Of a stretch of DNA of 64,000 nt, positions 1 through 10,000 are shown in pieces. Each line of letters begins with the position of its first letter. The first letter of the stretch is position 1. The DNA is from Gimesia fumaroli. GTDB taxonomy: Bacteria; Planctomycetota; Planctomycetia; Planctomycetales; Planctomycetaceae. The stretch spans positions 62,001 to 126,000 of the forward strand of contig NZ_CP037452.1 in assembly GCF_007754425.1 (NCBI RefSeq), read 5' to 3'. A program made the position numbers and the translations under genes. The notes below the pieces were generated by a model. The model had not been told where the DNA came from and did no database searches. It was given only the letters and a program-made list of their open reading frames with translations.

Positions 1-3000
1 ACGGTTTGCGCCCTCAGCGGCTTTAACGACATCCAGGTCCTCCAGCACAAGGTTGCCCTGCAGTCTGACATCGAACACACGCTCTCCCGGCTTTGTTTCA
101 TCTGGTTCTAAAAAGTGCAGGCGGACTGTATAGCGACGTTCGGTCGTTTTGTCAGGTGAAAGCGTAACGGTCAAAGCAGAAGCGCCTTCGACTCCTGAAG
201 CAGCGACCCATTTCTGGTTACCACTTTCCACGAATGCCGAATGTTTGTGGAAGTAACGCAGGTCCTTGCCCTCCAGTTTGATCGAGACGACAGGCGAGGA
301 ACCTCCCACGTTGGGATAGTCCAACCAGAGAGTGCCGTTCTCTGCCTGACGGTCGCCGGGGGCGCCCAGGTTGATCCCCAGCTTTTGCACCTGATCCGTT
401 TTGGCATTCAGTGCCAGTGCGCTATAGCTCCAGACTTCGGATTCCGGCACATGTGTCAGTGCTAACGAAGTAAACAGCGAATACCCACAGCTGCAACCGT
501 GCGCCATATTAGGTGAGTTGAGTACGCCGTTCGCGGGCACCAGGCTGTTGCGGCAACCGGTACGGAAGCCTTCCAGCCGCGAGGTGTTCGTACTGTCGAT
601 ATCACAGAAGCCGGCTGAGCTGGCGCGGAATGTCATCAGGTGCGGGCTGGCGATGGCGTAGTTACAGTGATGTCCTGCCTTGGTAAATTCCCAGGGGATC
701 GGTTTTCCGGTGATCGGGTTCGTACGCAGAATTGGTTCGCCGGTTTCCAGATCATAAGATTTTCCAGGTCCGCGCTGATCGAGAATGCGGTCGTTCCAGA
801 TGATGACTTTGTCCCACAGCGTTTCGGGATGCCCGCGAAATCCTTGGCCGGTGGAATATTTCTTCCAGAGTTCGGAACCATCTTTTCCGCGAAAGGCCGA
901 GATGCCGTCGCGATTGGTGACCAGCATCACATCTTTTTTGTCACTATACGATAACCAGGTTCCCACAACGTCCGTCTGATGCTCCCAGAGCAGTTTGCCG
1001 GTTTGAACGTCGATGGCCTTGATAAAACGTTCGGCCAGTGCATTGGGAATTTTTCCCCGGCGTTTCCAGTCGCCATAAAAGTTTTCCAGTGCACCGTCAT
1101 AAACATAGATCCGGTCTCCACTCAAGGAGACGACGGGAAAACTCATCTTCGCTTTGTGCGTCCAGATGACTTCGCCGGTGTGACGGTTGAGGGCCACCAG
1201 TTCCAGCGGGAGTAAGCCGTACTTCTTGCCGATTTTGGGAGAAATCCGAAAAACCGATGTCAGCAGCAGGTCGCCTTGAATGCGGATGCGTCCCCAGCGA
1301 TCTTCGGGGTGGGGCAGTTTCATTGTCGCCAATGTTTCCCCCGTCGCCGGATCGAGCCGCAGGCAGGTATTGTCGCTGGTGACGAGATAGATGCTGTCTT
1401 CAATGGCGATGAAATGGAATCCGACCAGCTTGCCATCGTAGCTTTGGCCGCGGCGGCCCGGACTGTCTTCGGGTGTTTCTTTCAGAGGAATCTGCCAGAG
1501 AATCCGACCCGTATAAACGTCAACGGCGGTCAACTTGCCCGGTCCCTGTAGAAACATGCGGCCTTCTATGACCGCCATACTGGGGCCCCAGTCGTGACGG
1601 TTATAAAACAGGTCCCCGTGACCTGCAGGACCACCAAACCAGAGCACGCCCAGCGGCGCTTTGACGAGTTCATCGCGCGACATCAGCGTATTGGAGGCAT
1701 CGCCGTACTCGTGCGTCCAGTCGGCAGAGCCGGGCAGTGAGCCCACGCGTGACAATAGCGTGAATCCGTCGGCCTGTTTGAGAGCGGCGCGCGGCAGTTG
1801 CTTGCCGGCGACGGTGTTTTCCAGCGTCTTGAATTCGGCATCCTTCAATTCCAGGCACGCCTTGCCACCGTAGGGTCGCAACGACTTATAAATGGTATGC
1901 CAGTCTTCCGCAGCCAGTGACTTACCGAGCACTGCCAGATCTTCGGAAACGATCAGCTCGGCCATGTAGGCCGGCAGTTCGAAGGCCAGCGGATTCCCCT
2001 GATGGACGACCACCCGTGATCCATACAGACCGGCGGCATCGAACTTCGCCCGCAGTGCATCGACCTTTGTTTTGTCGGGCTCGACGGCGATGAGCGTTAG
2101 CTGGGATTGTTGTACCAGTTCTTCCAGCAGACGCCCACTGCCGGTTCCCAGCACGAGACAATAACCGTTGCCGGGTTTTGTCAGCTGCAGCATTTTTTGA
2201 GTTTTGCTCGTCCAGTCATCCTGCTGCTTCGCCAGTTTGCGATTCTCTTCAGGAAATGTTTGTGGCTTGGTCTGTTTCTCACCAAAGCAGAGCAGGTCTC
2301 CCTCTTGTGTCACGACAACGAGTGCACCATTGGCTGCAATCATCGTGGTGGGCGTGCCATCAATGGTTTGAGTCCAACTAACATCAGCGCCTTTTCCCTC
2401 TTCCTTGAGATCCAGCGCAAAGATCGTATTGGCCTGATGACCGTACAGTCGATTGCCGGCTTTCAGATCAAGTTGCACCGGATGCGATTTGACCCAGGCG
2501 TCATATTCTGCTTTCGGCATGTTTTGCTGTGGAGGCAGTGGCAGGCTCCAGAGCTGGTTGAGCAGCGTTTTGGTGACTTCCTTGCCGCGACGGTCTGTTT
2601 CTTTCACGATCTTCAACTTTTTGAGATCGTAGGCGACGACATTTCCTCCCTCACCGAAGTAGACGACATTTTCTGTCAGTACCGGATTGCGAGCAGAAAC
2701 CGCATATTCTTGTTTGGCATCCATCTGGAACGTGGAGCCGCCGTGAAAGATGTAGGGGCCAATCGAAGAGACGTGATAGTTCGTCGCCCGGTTTCCATAT
2801 TTATGTGTGATGAATTGATCGGTTTTGAGATCGAGGCAGGCGGCGACCGAACGTCCGCAGGGTATCAACAGGCGATCGCCGTTCTTGACGAGATAACCTT
2901 GGGGCGTGATATCCTTGAGCGTTTTGATTTCGTATTTCGGCGGTGCGAGTGAGGCGCCGGTTTCGGCATCCAGTGTATAGAGAAACGTGCCTTCGAACGG

Positions 3001-3573
3001 CCAGACGCCACAGGTGAAATAGATCTTACCGTCAGAGAGAACCGCGCCGCCTCGAATGGGCCAGACCGAAGCCAGCCGTTCGTTCGCCAGCGCTTTACGA
3101 TGATTGGGAGCGGCTTGAAATTTCCAGCGCAAACTGCCGTTATCAGAATCAAGACAGTAAAAGTGACCATCGTCGGCCGAGAGATAAATGTTCTTACCGG
3201 AAACCAGGGGCGCGAATCGAACAGGGCCGTTCGCATGAAACCGCCACTTTTCTTTTCCACTGGAAAGATCAAAAGCGGTGACGCTATCATTGCGCGAAGA
3301 ACCGACATAAATAGTCTGCCCGGCGACAACCGGTTCATAGTGTGCGTCGAATTGAATTCGGGGGTCTTCAGGCCAGGCCGGTTTCAGTGGACCCAATTGT
3401 CGTGTCCATTGTAAATGCAACGTGCTTGGAAGTTGCTCGTCAGTGACGGCGGTGCGCTGGGCATTGTTTCGCCAGGTCGGCCAGTCGGCAGCGGAGGCAG
3501 AACAAACAAGTAAGAGCAGACTCATAACAGAGAAGCAGAACGAACCAGCCACACGCACAACGGGGGAAGACAT
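1..3573 (-). CDS. Exported beta-propeller / methyltransferase-like / malectin-like fusion protein (3' end cut by window)
   Basis: The frame is open from an ATG at 3573 to base 1 (1191 codons) with no stop, so the C-terminus lies outside the window. GGGAG sits 7 nt before the ATG, and residues 1-29 form a signal peptide ending in ASA-AD. After it comes ADWPTWRNNAQRT, the entry motif of PQQ/quinoprotein-type beta-propellers, and propeller sequence runs to about residue 440. Around residues 460-545 a Rossmann segment reads CLVLGTGSGRLLEEL, then IAVEPDKTK and LYGSRVVVHQG, matching SAM-methyltransferase motifs. Propeller sequence resumes to about residue 1035. The last ~150 visible residues (RRYTVRLHFLEPDE, then RVFDVRLQG) look malectin-like, suggesting carbohydrate binding. 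The paralogue at 27594-30665 has the same order but lacks the malectin-like part. Function is unknown; a redox or polymer-linked envelope role is inference. Confidence 0.88.
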   Translation of the reverse strand, partial: MSSPVVRVAGSFCFSVMSLLLLVCSASAADWPTWRNNAQRTAVTDEQLPSTLHLQWTRQLGPLKPAWPEDPRIQFDAHYEPVVAGQTIYVGSSRNDSVTAFDLSSGKEKWRFHANGPVRFAPLVSGKNIYLSADDGHFYCLDSDNGSLRWKFQAAPNHRKALANERLASVWPIRGGAVLSDGKIYFTCGVWPFEGTFLYTLDAETGASLAPPKYEIKTLKDITPQGYLVKNGDRLLIPCGRSVAACLDLKTDQFITHKYGNRATNYHVSSIGPYIFHGGSTFQMDAKQEYAVSARNPVLTENVVYFGEGGNVVAYDLKKLKIVKETDRRGKEVTKTLLNQLWSLPLPPQQNMPKAEYDAWVKSHPVQLDLKAGNRLYGHQANTIFALDLKEEGKGADVSWTQTIDGTPTTMIAANGALVVVTQEGDLLCFGEKQTKPQTFPEENRKLAKQQDDWTSKTQKMLQLTKPGNGYCLVLGTGSGRLLEELVQQSQLTLIAVEPDKTKVDALRAKFDAAGLYGSRVVVHQGNPLAFELPAYMAELIVSEDLAVLGKSLAAEDWHTIYKSLRPYGGKACLELKDAEFKTLENTVAGKQLPRAALKQADGFTLLSRVGSLPGSADWTHEYGDASNTLMSRDELVKAPLGVLWFGGPAGHGDLFYNRHDWGPSMAVIEGRMFLQGPGKLTAVDVYTGRILWQIPLKETPEDSPGRRGQSYDGKLVGFHFIAIEDSIYLVTSDNTCLRLDPATGETLATMKLPHPEDRWGRIRIQGDLLLTSVFRISPKIGKKYGLLPLELVALNRHTGEVIWTHKAKMSFPVVSLSGDRIYVYDGALENFYGDWKRRGKIPNALAERFIKAIDVQTGKLLWEHQTDVVGTWLSYSDKKDVMLVTNRDGISAFRGKDGSELWKKYSTGQGFRGHPETLWDKVIIWNDRILDQRGPGKSYDLETGEPILRTNPITGKPIPWEFTKAGHHCNYAIASPHLMTFRASSAGFCDIDSTNTSRLEGFRTGCRNSLVPANGVLNSPNMAHGCSCGYSLFTSLALTHVPESEVWSYSALALNAKTDQVQKLGINLGAPGDRQAENGTLWLDYPNVGGSSPVVSIKLEGKDLRYFHKHSAFVESGNQKWVAASGVEGASALTVTLSPDKTTERRYTVRLHFLEPDETKPGERVFDVRLQGNLVLEDLDVVKAAEGANR

Positions 3574-3871
3574 GCAAAAACTCCCTGAACGAACTATGAA
3601 TTGTCTGACAGCAGACGATCAATCAATCATCTCTGATCTATTAAACTAACGGAGTGAGAATTGTTTTAACAGGCACGTTTGTTCGCTTCACGATAAATTC
3701 ACGCGCGTTTCATCTGGTCATCTCGTTTATTTCAGTGCGAGTCAGTATGGCTGAAGCTCTTTTAAAACCATGATTTATCTCAATCTCCTCTTTTCTCTGG
3801 ATAGCATAAACAATTATTGATATATTGGTCGGTAACCAAAGCAGGCGATTTCCATTGGCTCAGGTAAAATC
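3574..3871. other. Divergent intergenic region
   Basis: About 300 bp separate the divergent propeller/methyltransferase gene (-) and the DUF1501 gene (+). It is AT-richer than its flanks and should hold both promoters. No strongly matching -35/-10 pair, palindrome or small gene could be defended. Confidence 0.5.
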
Positions 3872-5266
3872 ATGCTTTCTTTCTGCGAACACAACGGTCT
3901 TTCTGGACGACGTGAATTTCTCCGCGTGGGAGGTCTGGCGTTAGGTGGCTTAACGCTACCCGGCTTGCTGTCGGCAAAAGCACAGGCCGCCGGTTCGGGG
4001 AAGCTGCTGAAAAATAAGTCGGTCATCTTTCTGTTTATGCATGGTGGTCCGAGCCAGATTGAAACCTTCGATCCCAAAATGGACGCCCCCGCGGGCATTC
4101 GTAGTGCGACCGGTGAAGTGACTACCAGGATTCCCGGCGTGACCTTTGGCGGCACATTTCAGAAACTGGCACCACTGGCAGATCGGATGTCGATCGTGCG
4201 TTCCTACCGGACAGGCGACAGTCGGCACGATATCAAGCCGATTGTGCACAAAGACACGCTTGATGCGAATCTCGGTTCACTCTACTCGCGCGTCGTCGGT
4301 TCGAATCATCCGGAAAATGGCATGCCGACGAACGCGGTCTTATTTCCGCAGGCCATCGACGACAAAATGATGCCCGCGATTACCAAATTCGGCAAGTTCG
4401 ATTCGCATGGCTTAATGGGCAGTGCCTATGCTCCCTTCGTTCCCGGTGCGGGCGGCGACATGCAGTCGAACATGACGCTGTCAATTCCCCAGAATCGGCT
4501 CGATGACCGCCGGCTGTTATTGTCGAACCTCGATCGTGCCCGCTGGGCGGCTGATAAAAGTGAAACGTTTGCTGCGTCGTCGCATCTCCAGCAACAGGCC
4601 TTCGATGTGATTCTGGGCGGCGTTTCCGAAGCCTTTGATTTATCAAAAGAAGATCCCAACGTCGTGGCGCGTTACGATACAGCACCGCTGGTCAAGCCGG
4701 AACAGATCAGCACGCGCTGGAAGAACTATAAACGGTATATCGACAACGCACAGTCACTGGGCAAGCTGTTATTGATGGCCCGCCGTCTCTGCGAAGCCGG
4801 CTGTGGTTTTGTGACCATCACGACAAACTTTGTCTGGGACATGCACGCCGACAAAAATAACGCCGGCGTTGAAGAAGGCATGGACTACATGGGCGTTCCC
4901 TTCGACCATGCGGTTTCCGCGTTTATGGAAGATGTACGGGACCGCGGACTCAGCGATGACATTCTGCTGGTCTGTTCGGGGGAAATGGGCCGTACCCCGA
5001 AAATGAACACGCGCGGCGGCCGTGATCACTGGGGCAATCTATCGCCGTTGATGCTCACCGGCGGCGGCTTAAACATGGGGCAGGTCATCGGCCAGTCCAC
5101 GCGCCACGCCAGCGAACCACAGACCGAACCCATCGAACGCAAAGACCTCGTCACCAGCATCATGCACACGCTCTTCGATCTGGGTGAACTGCGCATCACC
5201 CGCGGCGTGCCGAACGAAATCGTCCAGGTCGCCACTGCCGGTAACATCATTCCCGGCCTGTTCTGA
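3872..5266 (+). CDS. DUF1501 family protein (Tat-exported)
   Basis: This 464-residue protein begins with a twin-arginine signal: GRREFLRVGGLALGG followed by a hydrophobic stretch and AQA, so folded export is expected. Next comes VIFLFMHGGPSQIETFDPK, the hallmark N-terminal block of DUF1501, an alkaline-phosphatase/sulfatase-superfamily-like family expanded in planctomycetes. Further family blocks are CSGEMGRTP and GRDHWGNLSPLMLTGGG near residues 370-400. Length is normal for the family. AGG about 9 nt before the ATG supports the start. DUF1501 genes usually follow a DUF1549/DUF1553 cytochrome-type gene; here none is adjacent, so this is an orphan copy. The substrate is unknown. Confidence 0.9.
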   Translation: MLSFCEHNGLSGRREFLRVGGLALGGLTLPGLLSAKAQAAGSGKLLKNKSVIFLFMHGGPSQIETFDPKMDAPAGIRSATGEVTTRIPGVTFGGTFQKLAPLADRMSIVRSYRTGDSRHDIKPIVHKDTLDANLGSLYSRVVGSNHPENGMPTNAVLFPQAIDDKMMPAITKFGKFDSHGLMGSAYAPFVPGAGGDMQSNMTLSIPQNRLDDRRLLLSNLDRARWAADKSETFAASSHLQQQAFDVILGGVSEAFDLSKEDPNVVARYDTAPLVKPEQISTRWKNYKRYIDNAQSLGKLLLMARRLCEAGCGFVTITTNFVWDMHADKNNAGVEEGMDYMGVPFDHAVSAFMEDVRDRGLSDDILLVCSGEMGRTPKMNTRGGRDHWGNLSPLMLTGGGLNMGQVIGQSTRHASEPQTEPIERKDLVTSIMHTLFDLGELRITRGVPNEIVQVATAGNIIPGLF

Positions 5267-5489
5267 TTCATCATCTTTGATTTTGGTCTCGTACTACTGA
5301 CGGTTACCGAGAAAAGCGGTGATTGCGTCCGCCAGGCTGAATTCGGGAGAGGAGTAAACTGTTCCATTTTTGACGAACCTTCAGACGTTTAGTTGGGTTA
5401 ATAGAGAGCCTGTCCCGGTTGGCACAGCAGTGTTGGTACAAATACCAATGTCATGAAAGACCGGTAGAACAACGTGAAGGCAATCCAAG

Positions 5490-6686
5490 ATGGCGGCTCA
5501 AGATTTATTTGTTAACCCGTTTCAGAAAAAATGCTTAGCGGTCGTGGCTGGCATCGTGATTTTTGCTGGCCCGTGCTCAATCGTTTCAGGTCGCGATGCG
5601 TATGCAGGCACTCCCAATGTGAAAACAATCATTCGGGCATGGGAAGCAGCAGCGAATTCCGTGCGTTCGCTCCACATTCGGATGGAAGGCATCGATTCCC
5701 AACGCACTCTGGAGTTGGAGGGGAGAGTCTCAGTTGCAGGCAGCCAGCAAATGATCGATATGCCGCGCGAGATTGAGTACTGGTTACACACAGATGACAA
5801 CCGGGAACGATATCATAAAATCTATATCGGCCCCTCTTCCGACGGCTTGATCCCGTTGGAGTTCACGGTTGTGAATACCAAACGGGAACAGAGAGAACTC
5901 AATCCAGGCGGGGTTGGGTTGAATCCGTACGACGAACTCAAAATCAATCCGTCGGCGGGTGTGCGGGATTACGAAATCAATGCACTGCGAATTCTTCTCA
6001 ACCGAAGTGTCTCCGGTCAGCCTTACTTCTCACAAAACAAGTTTGCGCTTTTGAAAGAGACAACACAGGAAATCAACGGCGTCAGACATCGGGCTCTCGA
6101 ATGTTCTGAGAAACGCGGGATACGAATCTGGTTCCAGGCAGCCGCACCGTTTCGCATCTCCCGGGTCGAGTTGGGACTGCACAATCGCAAACGTTATGGA
6201 CATACTGAGTACCGTTACGAATATCAGGACGCCAGTCAACAGTCCGTTGTTTCCAATTTCCCCACACTGAAGGCGATTGAGGTCAGCGGCTATGATCCCA
6301 CTGGCAAACTTCATCAACATTTACGGTCGACTGTTACCAAGTGGAATGTGAATCCGAAACTCAACGAAAAACAGTTTAAGCTCGAACCAGGCACGGGGGC
6401 ACTCATCACGGATTACACAATAGCTCCCGAAATGAATTATATTCGTCTGGCCGATGGCACGAACCGCCGGCTGAACCGCCAGGAATTACGCCGTGACGCA
6501 TTTCTGAAACTTTCTGCCGAAGTGAAGCAGAGTCCGATTAAAGCAGAAAATCCCGTGGAAAAAGAGAAGATCCCGCCATCCGCAGTAAGTTCATCTTACT
6601 GGAAGTACATCGTCCTGGTTTTGAGTCTGTTGCTGTGCTTGTTTCTCTTCTGGCGTCGCCGCGGCGCCAATCGATGTCAGCACTAG
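5490..6686 (+). CDS. LolA-like exported protein with C-terminal membrane anchor
   Basis: The 398-residue protein has an N-terminal hydrophobic segment at about residues 15-32 (signal or anchor) and one C-terminal TM segment (YIVLVLSLLLCLFLFW) followed by RRR, giving a C-in tail. The body starts IIRAWEAAANSVRSLHIRME and alternates short beta strands, which resembles the LolA/outer-membrane-lipoprotein-sorting-like proteins common in planctomycetes that start with an average-over-substrate phrase. No catalytic motif is visible. The role is not known; lipid or lipoprotein handling in the envelope would be inference. It stands alone, about 100 bp before the ABM-fold gene. Confidence 0.7.
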   Translation: MAAQDLFVNPFQKKCLAVVAGIVIFAGPCSIVSGRDAYAGTPNVKTIIRAWEAAANSVRSLHIRMEGIDSQRTLELEGRVSVAGSQQMIDMPREIEYWLHTDDNRERYHKIYIGPSSDGLIPLEFTVVNTKREQRELNPGGVGLNPYDELKINPSAGVRDYEINALRILLNRSVSGQPYFSQNKFALLKETTQEINGVRHRALECSEKRGIRIWFQAAAPFRISRVELGLHNRKRYGHTEYRYEYQDASQQSVVSNFPTLKAIEVSGYDPTGKLHQHLRSTVTKWNVNPKLNEKQFKLEPGTGALITDYTIAPEMNYIRLADGTNRRLNRQELRRDAFLKLSAEVKQSPIKAENPVEKEKIPPSAVSSSYWKYIVLVLSLLLCLFLFWRRRGANRCQH

Positions 6687-6787
6687 CAAACGCTCCTGCA
6701 TCGTGCTATTGCGTCCTCAGCAGTCCTGCATTACTATTGCCCCACCATTTTTACCCATCATCCATTTCTATAGAGGATTCATGAACC

Positions 6788-7072
6788 ATGATCACAGTCG
6801 GCATGAACTATCACGTGCTTGAAGGCAAACAGCAATCATTCGAAGACAAATTTGCTGCCGTGATTGACGCACTTAACGCTGCCGAAGGGCATGAAAATTC
6901 GAATTTATGGAAAGACGTCAGTGACGACGCTTCGTACATGATCACCAGCGAATGGTCCGATGAAGAGGCTTTCAAAAGCTTCATTCAGAGCGACGCCTTC
7001 CGCGACGTGACCAACTGGGGCAAAGAAGAGATCCTCTCCGACCGACCGCGTCACAAAATTTACAAACACTAG
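6788..7072 (+). CDS. Antibiotic biosynthesis monooxygenase (ABM) fold protein
   Basis: This 94-residue cytosolic protein has the layout of the dimeric alpha/beta-barrel ABM family: an opening strand ITVGMNYHVLEGK, a helix SFEDKFAAVIDALNAAEG, then MITSEWSDEEAFKSFIQSDAFRDV. The YMITSEWSDEEAFKSFI block is the usual ABM signature. Members include quinol monooxygenases and haem-degrading enzymes, but many are uncharacterised; haem-ligand residues cannot be assigned here. The stop lies only 15 bp from the convergent end of the blaR1-type gene. Confidence 0.85.
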   Translation: MITVGMNYHVLEGKQQSFEDKFAAVIDALNAAEGHENSNLWKDVSDDASYMITSEWSDEEAFKSFIQSDAFRDVTNWGKEEILSDRPRHKIYKH

Positions 7073-7087
7073 TGCGAAGAAAGCGAT

Positions 7088-10000
7088 TCACTCATTGAGT
7101 TGGACTTCAATGTCACCCATGTCAAACCGTTCTCCCGGCTGGAGGATGAATTCATGGGTGACTTTGGGCAGACCATCGACAACCGCCGTGCTTCGATACG
7201 AGGCCCCGGGAATCAGTGCGGGAAAGCTCAATTGACCTTTGGCATTGGTAGTGCATGTTGTGCGCAGTTGATAATTGTGCCGGTCGATATTTGCCACGAG
7301 ATCTTCGTCCGCTAATGTTTCTCCCCGTTGAAATGCCAGAAAATCATACTTAGGTTGACCGGGAGTGACGACCAGATACAGACTGCCCAGCATTTTTCCC
7401 ACGATAGGTTCTCCCTTGAGATCAACGAATCGCGCGCTTGCAGAGCCACAGGGTTTGAGCACAATTTTGGGTTCTTGTGTCTTCGTGCTGATTTTCGCAG
7501 CCGCGCCCAACTGGTTCTGAGGATCGAGAAAATAGACAGGGTATTCGATGCCTTCACGTAGTCCGTGAAGTTCGAATGTTCCGTTGTTGACTTCATCGGG
7601 AAAGCCCCGCCAGTCGGGTGAGGCTGGTTGTATCTTTAGTCGTGAGATCATTAGCGCGTGCTGGATCGGTTGGCCCTGCTCGTCAACAATCGTCCCAGAG
7701 ATCGTTTTTCCTGGCTGCAGTTCAATCTTCATTGGTTTCAGAATTTCGTCTTTTGCTGGGTTGATCTTCTGAAAGGCATGTGCATACATGCGTGTGCCTC
7801 CCGGTTTTCCGCTATAGAGTTGTTGTGAGCCCCGTTCCTGCAGGATGTAGTTATTCTCTGCGGCATGGAAGAGCAACGTTCCCGGACCGGGTAAGACAGG
7901 AATCGAAAAATATCCCGCAGCATCTGTTTTCTGGATCCCCTGCCAGCCGGTAATGATGTCATCGGATGTATTTTTATTATTAGTACTTTCGGGATAATAT
8001 TGCACGGAAGCACCGCTGAGTGGCTGACCGGTAACGGCGTCAATAACGGTTCCTTGTGCGAGTGCGACTTTACCAAGTTTGATTTCGATGTTTTTTGAGG
8101 CTGCTACCGGCCTCCAGCGGAGATCCTTTAGTTCTCTGGTTTGATACGGGGTTCCTGCCGGCGGATAGGCGATGATTCCGAACCGAACGCCTGGTTGGGG
8201 ATTCAAGCGAAAGCGTCCTGCTTCGTCCGTCTTACCCTCAATAGAGTGCATCGAACCATATTGTTCCTGCTGACTGGCCCAGATGGTGATGCGCGCATTC
8301 GCAGCAGGTTTGCTACTTTCGCCGAGCAGAACTATCCCTTCAAAGAACTGCGCCGGGGACAGCACGATGGTCGCGATTTCGCCCGGTTTGATATTCTTGA
8401 AGATGGCACGATATGTACCATCATTTTCACCACGTTCTCCGGGTAAACCTGAATTGAGAAGCAATGACTGCGGCGCGAAGTCTTCTGTGCCAGTAATCTT
8501 CAAAAACAGACCATTCCCAGCCGCAATGTTTCTCAGAGTCAGCAAGCCCTGTGCGTCGGTTTGGAGCGATGTCGGCCAGATCTTCGATTTTGAAGTCGGA
8601 CCGGCAATTCCCAAAGCGGGTTCAAGATGCATCTGATCTTTACTCGTGGGAAAAATACTCGTCAGTTCAACCGGCAATTGAGCCGCGGGACGCCCTTCTG
8701 GATTCACAAACCGAACTTGAATCAGTTGCTCTGGCGGTAGTTTCAAATCAGCCTGGGTTGGATTGCTGGTCAGATCCACCGTTCGCCAGGCAAATCCCGA
8801 CTGGTTCGTCCGAGCGATGAGACTGGGAAGCGAATGGATTTTCGAAGAATAATTCTTCAATGACAGTTCAAAATAACCTGCGGTATCAGTGACACCCTCT
8901 CCCAGCAGTTCTCGCGTCAATGGCCAGCCGTCATTTTTTTTCGATGCCACGACTGCCACTCGCGCGCCGGCGGCAGGTTTTTCATCAGGTCCGGTAATCG
9001 TGCCGCGAACAATGAGGGGCTGTTTTTTCGGAGCAGTATTTTGTTTGTCTGGCGTTTGCTCCTTGGTGGAATTCGTTTTTGTTTGTGCCACGGTAATGGT
9101 TCCCCCTGCAATGCCGACTGCCATCACCAGTGTCAGGGCGATCAAGGACAGGATTTTGTTCTTTGACAGTTGCGTCAAGCGGCTTCGTTTTTCATCGAGC
9201 AGGCCGGCGACGCGATCTTCGAGTTTCCAGCGAGAAGTAAATAACCCGATTGTACCTGGCTGAAATCGCTCCGGTTCGCTTAGCCTGGCGAGTGCCAGCA
9301 ACGTCCGGCTATAACAGGACGCCTCCGTTGTCACTAACACATAATTATCGCAGACTTCTTCGCGGGCCTGGGCGAGCCGGCGGTTCAATACATTCACGAG
9401 CGGATGTAACCAGAAGAGTGCCGACACCAGATTTTGAATCAACAGGATCACCTGATCGCGTCTCGCCAGATGCGCCATTTCATGAATGAAGATTTCCCGC
9501 AACGATTCAGGATCGATCTGCCAAACGGTTCGTTCCGGCAGAACGACCCGTGGCCGCAGCAAACCAGTAGAGACAGGACTTGCAACATGTTGTGAGAGAA
9601 CCAGTTCTGGCAGACGTAATTCTGGAAACAGGCGACCCGCCAGTTCAAGTACTTCTGCGAGCAGTGGATTCGTATTAGGCTTTGCCGATCGTAAAATGAA
9701 CGCCAGACGGCACCAGCCAAACACGAGTCTGACTAACAGAAGCAGCGTTCCTGAAAGCCAGATTAACAACAGCCCCGGCATGATGGTTCTAAGCAGGGAA
9801 CCAACCCGGGAATCCCTCGCTGGTCCGGTTTGTGAATCAGCGGTCGAGGCCTGTTGTGCTCTCGTTAATTTGATCAGAGACCCTGCCTGCAGGGTTTCCG
9901 TATCCGGTTTCTGTTCGGTCTGATTCAGTACGTTAACAATTGTGGGTTGCTGTCGGTGAGTGGTCTCTTTAGACGAATCGTGATGTAATAAAGCCGCTGA

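Noticed and set aside
2107-2952. A 281-codon open frame on the plus strand
   Set aside because: Lies wholly antisense to the propeller/methyltransferase gene, whose protein clearly matches known domains; the antisense translation has no domain logic.
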